A stretch of DNA of 64,000 nt from Qipengyuania pelagi (GCF_009827295.1 NZ_WTYD01000001.1:1116001-1180000), one strand, 5' to 3'; counted from the first letter of the stretch, positions 1-9,697 are shown. Translations and numbers: made by a program. Notes: generated from the letters alone by a model not told the origin.

Positions 1-152
1 AACGCCGCCTTGCGCGAGGCCCGTCCCGACTCTTCGGCCAGCGCTGTCAGCAAGGCGATACGCAAGAAATTGGTCCTCAATCGGCGTTCGATATCCTCGA
101 CGCCTAGCGGGGTGCGCGCGAATTGCCAAAATCTGATCGCGTCAGGTCGAAC
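1..152. other. Unresolved left edge, possible partial gene
   Basis: Two readings are open here and I cannot decide between them. On the minus strand the frame just after the stop at 153-155 stays open to the left edge and looks helical and protein-like (it contains EDIERRLRTNFLRIALLTAL), but it has no ATG or GTG start; the only candidate is a TTG at 80. On the plus strand an incoming frame ends with TAA at 154-156 and would overlap the neighbouring stop, but its peptide is serine- and asparagine-rich and unconvincing. The neighbouring sequence to the left would settle it. Confidence 0.25.
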
Positions 153-464
153 CTAATCGTTTCGCGGATCACGGATGGTGTCCAGGATATCGGCGATCTT
201 GCGGGTCGCGGCGGGATCGCCCGGCGCGCCCTGCGCCGCCTCGTCTGCGAGATGCATGATCTCTTCGGCATGGAAACCGGCGGCGACCGCATGAAGATGC
301 TGTGCCGCTAGGCGCCAATTCGCATCGCACCGGGCGCGCTGCATGAGATCGAGCTGGCGCTCGACGCTTTCGACGAAGCCGGTTCGCAATTGCGCTTCCA
401 GGGCGCGATCGTCGCCAGCGGCGGCGGCAAGCGCGTGATCGAAGGGGCCGGGATGGAACGCCAT
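153..464 (-). CDS. Hpt-like small protein with degenerate phosphotransfer motif
   Basis: This 103-residue, mostly helical protein resembles histidine phosphotransfer (Hpt) domains. Residues 54-66 (AQHLHAVAAGFHA) align with the Hpt core pattern A-H-x-L-K-G-x-A-x-x-F-G-A. The position of the phosphorylated histidine is Gln55, and the usual Lys-Gly is His58-Ala59. Nearby His56 and His58 are out of register. If the alignment is right, the protein cannot act as a normal phosphorelay carrier and may be a structural or inhibitory relative, or an unrelated helical bundle. It is divergent from the large coiled-coil gene at 533, with 68 bases between them. The ATG at 464 is the only good start. Confidence 0.55.
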   Translation of the reverse strand: MAFHPGPFDHALAAAAGDDRALEAQLRTGFVESVERQLDLMQRARCDANWRLAAQHLHAVAAGFHAEEIMHLADEAAQGAPGDPAATRKIADILDTIRDPRND

Positions 465-532
465 GCGATCGGCTTAGGTCCACGCGGTTAATGCGGGGTT
501 TAAGGATCGGGGAATCGTGATACCTTCTGCGG

Positions 533-3154
533 ATGAGCAGGGACCACATCCGCGCTGTAGGGCACGACGAATCGCAGGAAGACCAGTCGGTTGGGCAGGA
601 GGATGCGGATAACGCCCTTCCGGTCGATAACGAGGAGGTCGGCGAAGAGTTCGAATGGGTCGAGGAACCTGCCCCGAACCGCTCGAAAGCCTGGATTTTC
701 CCTGCCCTCTTCACGCTCGCCATCATTGGCTGGACGGGATTCTTCGCCTGGAGCTACCGCGCGCAAATGCTGGCTGGCGGAACGGCGGAGCGGTGGATCG
801 GATGGGTCACCGCATGGTCGGTTCCTGTCCTTCTGATCCTGACGGTCTGGCTGCTGACGATGCGCCTTTCGTCGCGCGAAGCGGGCCGGTTCGGCGATGC
901 GGCCCGGTTGCTCTCGCTCGAATCGGAGAGGCTGGAGGAACGGCTGCTCGCGGTGAACCGCGAACTCAGCCTCGCGCGCGAATTCCTCGCGGATCAGAAC
1001 CGCGACCTCGATTATCTCGGCCGTACCGCGACCGAGCGTTTGTCGACCCATGCCGATCGCCTGCAGGCGCTCGTTCGTGAAAACGGCGATCAGGTCGACG
1101 CAATCGCGAATGTCAGCTCGACCGCGCTGGAAAACATGGAGAAGCTGCGCGGCGATCTCCCCGTGATCGCCAATTCCGCGCGCGACGTGACCAACCGCAT
1201 CGCAGGCGCGGGACAGACCGCCAGCGAACAACTCGCCGAATTGGTTGCCGGTTTCGAACGGTTGAACACTTTCGGCACGGCAAGCGAGCGGCAGGTCGAA
1301 TCGGTGGGCGACCGGCTCGGATCGCTGCTGGACGAGATGGCAGAGCGCCTGGACCAGATCGAAGGCGCCGCGACGGCCCGCTTCGCCACCATCCGCGAAA
1401 ACAGCGATCGCCTGCGCGAAACGATCGATTCACAGGAGGTCGCGGCGCTGGCCGCCATTCACAGCCGCGCCGAGGCTCTGAAGGAGGAATGCACCCAGCT
1501 CGCCGAAGCACGAGACTCCGACGCGGAGGCATCCTTTGCGGTTCTCTCGGAGCGGATCGCCAGGCTGAATGAGGAAGCGGCGACGACGGCAAGCACCCTG
1601 CGCGAGGGCGAACAGGCAGCGCTCGCCGCATGGTCGGGCCAGATCGAAGCGCTGCGCGACAGGCTCGTCTCCATCATCGAGGAAGTCACGCGGATCGATG
1701 CGCTGTCCCTCGAAAACTCCCAGGCGAAATTGCGCGAACTGGTGGCGGAAGCGGAAGCCGTCGACACGTTGATGGACGAGCGCAACCGCGCCTATCACGA
1801 TCAGATCGCGCAACGCCGCACGCAGGTCAGCGCCTTCGAAGACGAAGCCTTGCAAACGCTCGCCGATCGGATCGCTTCCTTCGATACCCATCTCGCGGAG
1901 CAGCGAGCGGGGCACCTCGATCATCTCGAGACGCTCAGCGAACGAAACGAAGCGGCCGGAGAGCAAATCGACGCGCTCACTCGCCATATCGCCGAGGCTG
2001 CACGGCAGGGTGGCGAAGCCGAACACACGCTGGCGGCGGCCGTGGCGCGGCTGACCGAAAATCTCGCGGAAAGCCGGGCGTCCCTCGACGGGACCGGGGA
2101 CAGGGTCGGCGATCTGACCGACCGGTCCGTCCGCTTGCTGGAGCTTATCAAGGCCAGCGCGGCGCACAGCGAGGAGGACCTCCCCCGTTCGATCGAAGCG
2201 TTTGCGGGCACGCTGGCCGATCTTGAAAGCCGCGCCGAGAGCCTGCGCACCTCCCTCGCCGACGCGGATCGAAGCGGCAGCGAATTGGGCGAAACGGTTG
2301 CGAATGCCGAACATCGCAGCCGCGAGGCGACCGCGGCGCTGGATGCCTTCAGCGAGGGCCTTTCGGGCACGATCGAAGATCAGGCCGCCGCTCTCGACGC
2401 CCTCACCGAAAAGCTCGAACGGATCGAGGGCGACAATGCCCGCATCGCGACGCAGGCGCGCGAGGAGTTGAGTGCCGCCATCGCGAAATTGCAGGAGGAC
2501 GCTGCGAACGCGCTTGCGGGTATCGAGGACACGCAGGCTGACCGGATTCACGCGCTTGCGAGCCGCATCGGTGACGCGAGTACCAAGGCCATCGACGAGG
2601 CGTTGGAAGAGCGCATCGAGGCAGCGATCGGATCGCTCGACGAGGCAGGCACCCGCGCGAGCGAGGCGAGCCACGCGGTGGCGACGCAATTGCGCGATCA
2701 GCTCGTCAAGGTGAACGAATTGGCCGGCAATCTCGAATCGCGCATCGCCCGCGCACGCGAACGCGCGGAAGAGCAGGTCGACAACGACTTCTCGCGCCGC
2801 GTCGCTCTCATCACCGAAAGCCTGAACTCGAACGCGATCGATATCGGCAAGGCTTTGTCGACCGAGGTCACCGACACCGCGTGGACCTCGTATCTACGCG
2901 GCGACAGGGGGATTTTCACCCGCCGCGCCGTGCGCCTGCTCGAGAATACGCAAGCGCGTGAAATCGCCGAACTCTACGACCGCGAGCCGGATTTCCGCGA
3001 ACATGTCAGCCGCTACATCCACGATTTCGAAGCGATGCTGCGAATGCTGCTGTCGACCCGCGATGGCCACGCTTTGGGCGTCACCGTGCTGAGTTCCGAT
3101 ATCGGCAAGCTCTACGTGACAATGGCCCAGGCGATCGAGAGACTGCGCGAGTAA
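533..3154 (+). CDS. Membrane-anchored long coiled-coil protein, function unknown
   Basis: This is an 873-residue protein. An acidic N-terminal tail (about 1-50) is followed by two membrane helices (about 53-74 and 89-110). A very long charged region rich in Ala, Glu, Arg and Asp (about 115-770) reads as continuous coiled coil. The last roughly 100 residues (from about 772) are different: a less repetitive, probably globular segment containing TAWTSYLRGDRGIFTRRAVR. The topology suggests an inner-membrane anchor with a long cytoplasmic rod ending in a folded head, as in chromosome- or envelope-organising scaffolds. I recall sphingomonad homologues annotated only as ATPase or hypothetical protein, but I see no Walker motif. 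The gene is divergent from the Hpt-like gene and convergent with the DUF1467 gene. Confidence 0.85.
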   Translation: MSRDHIRAVGHDESQEDQSVGQEDADNALPVDNEEVGEEFEWVEEPAPNRSKAWIFPALFTLAIIGWTGFFAWSYRAQMLAGGTAERWIGWVTAWSVPVLLILTVWLLTMRLSSREAGRFGDAARLLSLESERLEERLLAVNRELSLAREFLADQNRDLDYLGRTATERLSTHADRLQALVRENGDQVDAIANVSSTALENMEKLRGDLPVIANSARDVTNRIAGAGQTASEQLAELVAGFERLNTFGTASERQVESVGDRLGSLLDEMAERLDQIEGAATARFATIRENSDRLRETIDSQEVAALAAIHSRAEALKEECTQLAEARDSDAEASFAVLSERIARLNEEAATTASTLREGEQAALAAWSGQIEALRDRLVSIIEEVTRIDALSLENSQAKLRELVAEAEAVDTLMDERNRAYHDQIAQRRTQVSAFEDEALQTLADRIASFDTHLAEQRAGHLDHLETLSERNEAAGEQIDALTRHIAEAARQGGEAEHTLAAAVARLTENLAESRASLDGTGDRVGDLTDRSVRLLELIKASAAHSEEDLPRSIEAFAGTLADLESRAESLRTSLADADRSGSELGETVANAEHRSREATAALDAFSEGLSGTIEDQAAALDALTEKLERIEGDNARIATQAREELSAAIAKLQEDAANALAGIEDTQADRIHALASRIGDASTKAIDEALEERIEAAIGSLDEAGTRASEASHAVATQLRDQLVKVNELAGNLESRIARARERAEEQVDNDFSRRVALITESLNSNAIDIGKALSTEVTDTAWTSYLRGDRGIFTRRAVRLLENTQAREIAELYDREPDFREHVSRYIHDFEAMLRMLLSTRDGHALGVTVLSSDIGKLYVTMAQAIERLRE

Positions 3155-3164
3155 GCGAAGGCCC

Positions 3165-3440
3165 TCAGTAGGACGGCGCGCGATTGAACAGATCGAGCTG
3201 TTCGTATCCCACCCAACCATAAATGTAGTTGAGCACGTAGAGCGCGGTCAGCACCGCAGCGAGCAGAGTGGCCCTGACCAGTAGCCGCCGGGGACGGAAA
3301 TTGGCAGGCGCGCTGTCCGCCTGTCCCGGAACCTTCTCGATCCCCATCTCGTCATGCGTGCGCACGCCGAACGGCAGGAGCACGAATGCGCTCATCACCC
3401 AGAATAGGACATAGATCGCCAGGATCGAGGTCCAATGCAT
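3165..3440 (-). CDS. DUF1467 family small membrane protein
   Basis: This 91-residue protein has two predicted membrane helices (about 4-24 and 53-73) around a polar loop containing VRTHDEMG and KVPGQADSAP. That matches the DUF1467 family of alphaproteobacteria, whose function is unknown. A strong Shine-Dalgarno sequence (GGGAGGG) lies about six bases before the ATG. It sits 11 bases after rnj, in the same direction, and is the last gene of the long minus-strand array that starts at nuoA. The region between its stop and the convergent gene ending at 3154 is only ten bases, with no obvious terminator. Confidence 0.85.
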   Translation of the reverse strand: MHWTSILAIYVLFWVMSAFVLLPFGVRTHDEMGIEKVPGQADSAPANFRPRRLLVRATLLAAVLTALYVLNYIYGWVGYEQLDLFNRAPSY

Positions 3441-3451
3441 GGGAACCCTCC

Positions 3452-5104
3452 CTATCGCCCGTTCGGCATCACGATGCTGACCTGCGGGCGCTTGCCGGAC
3501 CAGCGCTGTGCCGCGCGGCGCGCCGCGAGGCGGGCGGCCTCGTGGATCGCGCCGGGATCGCCGCGATCCTTGCCCTTGAGGCGCCCGATCGCCTTGTCGA
3601 TATCGGCAGACGCTTCCGCCAAAAACTCGTCCTGATCCTCATCCAGCGGCAGCCCAAGAGTCTCGATCCGGGCGCGAAGCTCGTCATCCAGCACCACGAA
3701 CATCACGCCGTCGCGCGACAGGCGGCGGCGCATGACGACCGCCTCACCATTGGCGGGCGAAATGATGTCTCCGTCCAGCACCAGGCGCCCTGCATGGACG
3801 TCGGCGATCTTTCCGGGAGCCCCCGGCGCCAGACGCACGATTTCGCCGCTTTTCTGAATGACGGAGTGCGGGATGCCGCACTCCTCGCCGAGGCGCCCTT
3901 GCTCTAACAGATGGCGCATCTCGCCGTGGACCGGTACGAGGATTTCGGGCCGGAGCCAGGAATACAGCGCTTCCAGTTCCGGACGACCGGGATGGCCTGA
4001 GACGTGGATCTCGCTCTGACGGTCGGTAATCATGACGATGCCGCGCTCGGCGAGGCGGTTCTGCACCGCGCCGATGGCGATCTCGTTGCCCGGTATCTGG
4101 CGGCTGGAAAACAGCACCACGTCACCGCGCGTCAGCTCCAGCGGGTGGTTCTCCTCCGATATGCGCGACAGGGCAGCGCGCGGCTCGCCCTGCCCGCCGG
4201 TCGCGACGATAAGAACCTCACCGCGCGGCAGGCCCATGGCGGTGTCGAAATCGACCGGCTCGGGAAAATCGAGCAGATAGCCATTGTCCTGCGCCACCGC
4301 GATGATCCGGTCGAGCGATCGCCCGGCGACGCAGATCTGCCGCCCGCTCTCGCGCGCGACCTCGCCAAGCGTGTGCAGGCGCGCGACATTGCTGGCGAAG
4401 GTCGTGACCAGCACGCGCTTCCCCTCATGCCGCTTGATCTCCTCCATCAGCCCGCGATGGACCGCGCCTTCCGATCCGCTGGGATTGGGATTGAAGACAT
4501 TCGTGCTGTCGCACACCAGTGCGAGCACGCCTTCGTCTCCGATGGCGCGCAGCTCCTCTTCGGTGGTCGGTTCGCCGATGATCGGGTCCTCGTCCAGCTT
4601 CCAGTCGCCGGTATGGAACACGCGGCCATGCGGCGTCTCGATCAGCAGCGCATTGCCCTCCGCGATCGAGTGGGCGAGCGGAAGATAGGTCAGGTCGAAC
4701 GGCCCGATCGAGAATTCGCCGTGATCGTCGTCGATCACATGCAGCTCGATCTGGTCGGCGATACCGGCTTCCTGCAATTTGCGGCGCACGAGTTCGGCGG
4801 TGAAGGGCGTCGCATAGATCGGGACGCCCAGATCGGCCGCGAAATAGGGGATCGCGCCGATATGATCCTCATGCCCGTGGGTAATCACCAGCGCCTCGAG
4901 ACTGTCGAGACGATCCTCGATGAATTCGAGATCGGCGAACACCAGGTCGATGCCGGGATATTGGTCGCCGGAAAAGGTCATGCCGAGATCGACCATGATC
5001 CAGCGCCCCTGGCAGCCATAGAGATTGACGTTCATGCCGATCTCGCCAGAGCCGCCCAGGGACAGGAAAAGCAGTTCGTCTTCGGGCGCGTAATTTTTTT
5101 TCAC
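3452..5104 (-). CDS. rnj: Ribonuclease J
   Basis: This 550-residue metallo-beta-lactamase-fold RNase has the zinc-binding motif HGHEDH at 76-81, a beta-CASP domain in the middle (motif TTFASNVARLH), the later PVHGEMRH motif and a C-terminal domain. RNase J enzymes combine endonuclease and 5'-3' exonuclease activity in RNA maturation and decay; alphaproteobacteria commonly have both RNase J and RNase E, and rne is also in this window. The start is GTG at 5104 with AGAGG about six bases upstream. It is followed directly by a run of eight A residues, a possible slippage site. It lies 11 bases after coaX. Confidence 0.97.
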   Translation of the reverse strand: MKKNYAPEDELLFLSLGGSGEIGMNVNLYGCQGRWIMVDLGMTFSGDQYPGIDLVFADLEFIEDRLDSLEALVITHGHEDHIGAIPYFAADLGVPIYATPFTAELVRRKLQEAGIADQIELHVIDDDHGEFSIGPFDLTYLPLAHSIAEGNALLIETPHGRVFHTGDWKLDEDPIIGEPTTEEELRAIGDEGVLALVCDSTNVFNPNPSGSEGAVHRGLMEEIKRHEGKRVLVTTFASNVARLHTLGEVARESGRQICVAGRSLDRIIAVAQDNGYLLDFPEPVDFDTAMGLPRGEVLIVATGGQGEPRAALSRISEENHPLELTRGDVVLFSSRQIPGNEIAIGAVQNRLAERGIVMITDRQSEIHVSGHPGRPELEALYSWLRPEILVPVHGEMRHLLEQGRLGEECGIPHSVIQKSGEIVRLAPGAPGKIADVHAGRLVLDGDIISPANGEAVVMRRRLSRDGVMFVVLDDELRARIETLGLPLDEDQDEFLAEASADIDKAIGRLKGKDRGDPGAIHEAARLAARRAAQRWSGKRPQVSIVMPNGR

Positions 5105-5115
5105 AATACCTCTTT

Positions 5116-5901
5116 TCAGGTCGCGCGATCGCGCGCGCGTTCGGCCAATATCGCCAGGCCTTCCAGCGTCAGGTCGCTGTCCACCGCGTCGAACAGGTCG
5201 GTGTGTTCGTCGAACAAAAGGGCCAATCCACCGGTCGCCACCGTCTTTGCCGGGCGGCCGATTTCGGCCTTGATACGGGAAACCAGCCCTTCCATCATCG
5301 CGACATAGCCCCAGAACACCCCGATCAGCATCTGATCTTCGGTGTTGCGACCGATCACGCTGTCGGTGCGCGGCTTCTCAATGGCAATGCGCGGCAGCTT
5401 CGCCGTGTTCCCGACCAAGGCATCGAGCGAAAGATTGATGCCCGGCGCGATGATGCCGCCTTTATAGGCGCCGTTGAAATCGACCGCATCGAACGTGGTC
5501 GCGGTGCCGAAATCGATCACGACCAGATCGCCGCCATATTTGGCATGAGCGGCGATCGTGTTGAGCGCGCGATCGGCGCCGAGTGAGCTCGGCTGCTCGA
5601 TATCGGCATGAAACCCGTATTCGGCTTGGCCCAGCCCCGCGATCATCGGCTCCACACCGAAATATTTCTGCGCCAGGACCGTCAGATTGTGGATCGCGCG
5701 GGGTACCACCGATCCGATGATGATCGCCGACACGTCCTGTTTGCCGTACCCTTCGATGGCGAGCAGCTGGAGCAGCCAGACGGCGTATTCGTCACCCGTT
5801 CGTCGCGCATCGGTGGCGATGCGCCAGCGGGTCTTGATATCGGTCCCTTCAAACAGGGCGAAGACGATATTGGTGTTGCCGACATCCACGGCGAGCAGCA
5901 T
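5116..5901 (-). CDS. coaX: Type III pantothenate kinase
   Basis: CoaX phosphorylates pantothenate in the first step of coenzyme A synthesis. The 261-residue protein begins with the phosphate-binding signature DVGNTN (residues 5-10) of the ASKHA fold and has the second signature DFGTATTFD. Both are diagnostic of the type III enzyme, which is insensitive to CoA feedback. The ATG at 5901 has GAGGAGA about seven bases upstream. The gene sits between birA and rnj in one transcription direction, with gaps of 10 and 11 bases. A birA-coaX pairing after the nuo genes is a familiar alphaproteobacterial order. Confidence 0.97.
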   Translation of the reverse strand: MLLAVDVGNTNIVFALFEGTDIKTRWRIATDARRTGDEYAVWLLQLLAIEGYGKQDVSAIIIGSVVPRAIHNLTVLAQKYFGVEPMIAGLGQAEYGFHADIEQPSSLGADRALNTIAAHAKYGGDLVVIDFGTATTFDAVDFNGAYKGGIIAPGINLSLDALVGNTAKLPRIAIEKPRTDSVIGRNTEDQMLIGVFWGYVAMMEGLVSRIKAEIGRPAKTVATGGLALLFDEHTDLFDAVDSDLTLEGLAILAERARDRAT

Positions 5902-5911
5902 CGGTCTCTCC

Positions 5912-6667
5912 TCAGGCGAGCATCACGTCGCCGGCGTAAATGGCACGGGATGTCCCATCCGCCAAGCGCAGTCGCAGCGAACCGTCTTCGGCGATCCCGG
6001 CAAACTGCCCCGAAATCAGCGCCCCATCGGGTTCGTGCACGCTGAGGGGCGTCCCTTCGGGCGTTGCCAGCGCGCTCCATTGCCGCAGGATCGGCTCCAA
6101 CCCGTAGGTCCGCCATCTTTGCAGGATATCCGCGAAATTGCGGGCGAGTTCGGCGGCAAAGAAATCGCGGTCGGGCGCGGGGCCGAACGCCGAGAGGGCG
6201 ATCGTCGCACGGTCCGGCAGGTTGGGTGCCTGCTTCAGATTGACGCCGACCCCGACCACCACGGCAGGGCCGGCCGATTCCAGAAGGATGCCCGACAGCT
6301 TCGCTCCGCTCAGCAGCAGATCGTTCGGCCATTTGAGCATCGGCACACGGTCATCTGGGCAGAAAGGCCTGACGGATTCATGCAACGCGATTCCCGTGAC
6401 CAGCGACAGGGTAGGCGCCGGTGGGTCCCCCGCTGAAGTCCGGACGACGGTCGAGCCCATGAAATTCCCATGCCCGTCGAACCAGCCCCGCCCCTGGCGA
6501 CCTCTACCAGCGGTCTGGCGATCGGCGACGAGCCACTCACCTTCCGCGGCCTGCTCGCCTGCCCGAAGGCGGTCCAGCAGATCGGCATTGGTAGAGCCGG
6601 TCTCGGCGATAGTGCGGATCAAAGGCGCGCGCGGATCAGATGACGGTGAAAAGCGCGCTGGCCGCAC
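5912..6667 (-). CDS. birA: Biotin-[acetyl-CoA-carboxylase] ligase
   Basis: This ligase attaches biotin to the carboxyl carrier protein through biotinyl-AMP. The 251-residue protein has the [18 protein letters not shown] (biotinyl-AMP loop) and KWPNDLLL motifs and a small C-terminal domain. It lacks the N-terminal helix-turn-helix of the E. coli bifunctional repressor, so it is a class I ligase without DNA binding. The GTG at 6667 gives a 32-base overlap with the end of nuoN. An alternative TTG at 6622 would avoid most of the overlap and still keep the ETGSTN motif, so the start is uncertain. Confidence 0.93.
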   Translation of the reverse strand: MRPARFSPSSDPRAPLIRTIAETGSTNADLLDRLRAGEQAAEGEWLVADRQTAGRGRQGRGWFDGHGNFMGSTVVRTSAGDPPAPTLSLVTGIALHESVRPFCPDDRVPMLKWPNDLLLSGAKLSGILLESAGPAVVVGVGVNLKQAPNLPDRATIALSAFGPAPDRDFFAAELARNFADILQRWRTYGLEPILRQWSALATPEGTPLSVHEPDGALISGQFAGIAEDGSLRLRLADGTSRAIYAGDVMLA

Positions 6668-8114
6668 GGTCGGCCAGTCTGACCAGCCACGGAATGGCGA
6701 GATAGCCGAGCGGCGACATGAGCAGCGCGCTGAGCCCCAGAACGACCCAGTGGCCGGTCGGGCTGTCCGCGATCACGGCGTCTCCCTCGGGCGCGGTGCT
6801 GAGCGGTTCGTCGAAGAACATCACCTTGACGAATTTCAGATAGTAGAACGCCCCGATGACGCTGGCAGCGATCCCGATGGCGGCGAGCGCGATCAGGTCG
6901 GCTTCGACCGCGGCCTGGAAGACCACGAACTTGCCGAAGAATCCGAACAGCGGCGGAATGCCCGCGAGGCTGAACATCAGGATCAGCAGGCACCATGCCA
7001 GCGCGGGCTTGGTCGTCGACAGGCCCGAAATACCGGCAAAGGTCTCGATCTGCTCGCCCGAACTGTCGCGCAACATCAGCAGCGCCACGAAGGAACCGAT
7101 GGTCATCGCGGCGTAGATGGCAAGATAGACCAGCACCGCACTCGCGCCCTCGGGCGTCGCGGCGGCGAGGCCGATCAGGATGAAGCCGACATTGTTGATC
7201 GAACTGTAGGCAAGCAGGCGCTTCAGATTCTGCTGGCCGATCGCGCCGAGCGCCCCGACCACGATCGAGGCCAGCGCCGCGAAGATCACGATCTGGCGCC
7301 AGGCATCGGTCTGCGCGCCGAACGCATCGAGCGCGATGCGCGACAGCATGACGACCGCCGCGACCTTTGGCGCGCTGGCGAAGAAGGCGGTGACGGGCGT
7401 CGGCGCGCCTTCATAGACGTCGGGCGTCCACATATGGAACGGCACCGCCGCGATCTTGAAGGCAAGCCCGGCGAGAACGAACACCACACCGAACAGCGCC
7501 CCGGTCGAGAACCCGTCAGCGAACGCGACGCGGATGCCGGAATAGGATGTGGTGCCCGAGAAGCCGTAGACGAGGCTCATCCCGTAAAGGATGATGCCCG
7601 AGGCCAGCGCGCCGAGGATGAAGTATTTGAGACCCGCTTCGTTGGAACGCCCGTCATTGCGCAGGAACGCGGCGAGCACGTAACTCGCGAGGCTCGACAG
7701 TTCGAGACCCACATAGAGCGTCACGAGATCGACCGCCGAGACCATGATGCCCATGCCGACAGCAGCGAACAGCATCAGGACCGGATATTCCGGGCGATAG
7801 GCGCCGCGCGCATCGAAGAAGCGGGGCGTGACGACGAGACAGGCGATCGTCGCGAGGTAGATCACGATCTTCGCGAATCCGGCGAAGCCGTCCGCGCTGT
7901 AAAGTCCGCCGAACGCCTCCCCGCCCGTCGCATAGGCGGGATCGAACAGGAGATGGCCAGTCCAGGCCATGGCGCCGAACAGGGCCGCTACCGCAGCGAT
8001 GGTGACCGCGCGGCTGACCTTGGGCATCCACGCCGATACCAGCAACAGGATAAGCGCTGCGACCGAGAGGATGATTTCAGGCGCGGCGAGGTAGAAGGAA
8101 GCAGCGTAAGTCAT
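6636..8114 (-). CDS. nuoN: NADH-quinone oxidoreductase subunit N
   Basis: NuoN is one of the three antiporter-like proton-pumping subunits of complex I in the inner membrane. The 492-residue protein is almost entirely hydrophobic helices. It has the expected conserved stretches, for example YVGLELSSLASYV with the functional glutamate and the lysine-containing GQQNLKRLLAYSSI. Its ATG overlaps the nuoM stop as ATGA, so translation is coupled. It is the last nuo gene; birA begins inside its 3' end. Confidence 0.97.
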   Translation of the reverse strand: MTYAASFYLAAPEIILSVAALILLLVSAWMPKVSRAVTIAAVAALFGAMAWTGHLLFDPAYATGGEAFGGLYSADGFAGFAKIVIYLATIACLVVTPRFFDARGAYRPEYPVLMLFAAVGMGIMVSAVDLVTLYVGLELSSLASYVLAAFLRNDGRSNEAGLKYFILGALASGIILYGMSLVYGFSGTTSYSGIRVAFADGFSTGALFGVVFVLAGLAFKIAAVPFHMWTPDVYEGAPTPVTAFFASAPKVAAVVMLSRIALDAFGAQTDAWRQIVIFAALASIVVGALGAIGQQNLKRLLAYSSINNVGFILIGLAAATPEGASAVLVYLAIYAAMTIGSFVALLMLRDSSGEQIETFAGISGLSTTKPALAWCLLILMFSLAGIPPLFGFFGKFVVFQAAVEADLIALAAIGIAASVIGAFYYLKFVKVMFFDEPLSTAPEGDAVIADSPTGHWVVLGLSALLMSPLGYLAIPWLVRLADRAASALFTVI

Positions 8115-9682
8115 CAGTGCGCGCCCTCCGCCGCGGCCGATCCCGTAGTCTCGGCGCCATGAGCGCCCGCAACGTAATTCGCGGCATGGGCGCGCGGCTG
8201 ACCGATAGCCAGCCCGCTGTCACCAGCCGGCGCGGCGCGGGCGAGGCGCACCTCAAGCGCGGCGATATCGGCGCGCATGGGCGCAAGAAAGCTTTCGGGA
8301 TAGACACCCATCCACAGAACCGCCGCCGCGATCGGACCGAGCATGGCCCATTCGCGCAAGGACAGGTCGGGCATCGCAGCCGCATCGGCGTTCTTCTGAA
8401 TGCCGAAAACGACGCGGCGGTAGAGATAGAGCATGTAGGCAGCGCCCAGAATGATACCGGTGGTGAGGATGAGCGTGGCCCAGGTCGAGACTTCATAGAC
8501 CCCGGCCAGCGCCAGGAATTCGCCGACGAAATTGCTCGTGCCCGGAAGGCCGATGCTCGCCATGGTGAACAGGAGGAAGAAGAAGGCGTAGCGCGGCATG
8601 TTGATCGCGAGCCCGCCATAACGTCCGATCTCGCGCGTGTGCAGCCGGTCGTAGATCACGCCCACGCACAGGAACAGCGCGCCCGAGACCAGCCCGTGGC
8701 CAAGCATGATCATCATCGCGCCTTCGATGCCCTGCACGTTGAAGGCGAACAGGCCCGCCGTCACGATCGCCATGTGCGCGACCGACGAGTAAGCGATCAG
8801 CTTCTTCATGTCGTGCTGCACCAGCGCAACCAGCGAGGTGTAGATCACCGCCACCATCGACAGGGCGAACACCAGCCACAGGAACTGCGCGCTCGCTTCG
8901 GGGAACATCGGCAGGCTGAATCGGATGAACCCGTACCCGCCCAGCTTCAGGAGAACGCCTGCGAGGATGACCGAGCCCGCCGTCGGCGCCTGGACGTGCG
9001 CATCGGGAAGCCAGGTATGGACCGGCCACATCGGCATCTTGACCGCGAAACTGGCGAAGAAGGCGAGCCACAGCCAGGTCTGCGCACCGGGCGCGAAATC
9101 GTATTGCATCAGGGTGGGGATGTCGCTGGTGCCCGCCTGGTTCACCATCCACATCATCGCGATCAGCATCACGACCGATCCGAGCAGCGTGTAGAGGAAG
9201 AATTTATAGCTGGCGTAGATGCGGTTATCCCCGCCCCACACGCCGATGATGAGATACATCGGGATGAGGCCGGCTTCGAAGAAGATATAGAACAGGAACA
9301 TGTCCTGCGCCGCGAACACGCCGATCATCAGCGTTTCCATGATCAGGAAAGCGGCCATGTATTCGCCGACGCGCTTCTGGATTCCGTCCCAGCTGGCAAG
9401 GATACAGATCGGCATCAGGAACACGCTGAGCATGATCAGCATCAGCGCGATCCCGTCGATCCCCAGCGCGTAATCGAACACTGCGAAAAGGTCCGCGCGT
9501 TCGGTGAACTGCCACTGGGTCCCGCCGATATCGTAGTTCAGCCACAGCGCGATGCCGAGCGCCAGATTGACCAGCGTTGCGACCAGCGCCGTCAGCCGTG
9601 CGCTTGCCGCTGGCAGGAACAGGCAGGCGATCCCCGCCACCAGGGGCACGGCCAGCATCGTCGAAAGGATGGGGAATTCCAT
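8114..9682 (-). CDS. nuoM: NADH-quinone oxidoreductase subunit M
   Basis: This 522-residue antiporter-like membrane subunit of complex I has many membrane helices. The conserved channel features are present: FYIFFEAGLIPMY with the glutamate, PMWPVHTWLPDAH, and VQHDMKKLIAYSSVAHM with the lysines of the broken helices. It follows nuoL by 15 bases and overlaps nuoN by four. A very long open frame on the opposite strand across nuoM and nuoL is a composition artefact (see rejected items). Confidence 0.97.
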   Translation of the reverse strand: MEFPILSTMLAVPLVAGIACLFLPAASARLTALVATLVNLALGIALWLNYDIGGTQWQFTERADLFAVFDYALGIDGIALMLIMLSVFLMPICILASWDGIQKRVGEYMAAFLIMETLMIGVFAAQDMFLFYIFFEAGLIPMYLIIGVWGGDNRIYASYKFFLYTLLGSVVMLIAMMWMVNQAGTSDIPTLMQYDFAPGAQTWLWLAFFASFAVKMPMWPVHTWLPDAHVQAPTAGSVILAGVLLKLGGYGFIRFSLPMFPEASAQFLWLVFALSMVAVIYTSLVALVQHDMKKLIAYSSVAHMAIVTAGLFAFNVQGIEGAMMIMLGHGLVSGALFLCVGVIYDRLHTREIGRYGGLAINMPRYAFFFLLFTMASIGLPGTSNFVGEFLALAGVYEVSTWATLILTTGIILGAAYMLYLYRRVVFGIQKNADAAAMPDLSLREWAMLGPIAAAVLWMGVYPESFLAPMRADIAALEVRLARAAPAGDSGLAIGQPRAHAANYVAGAHGAETTGSAAAEGAH

Positions 9683-9697
9683 CAGACCAGAACCGCC

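Noticed and set aside
465..532. CtrA-like box (TTAA...TTAA) between the first two genes
   Set aside because: The spacing between half-sites is eight bases, not the seven of the CtrA consensus, so it is not supported.
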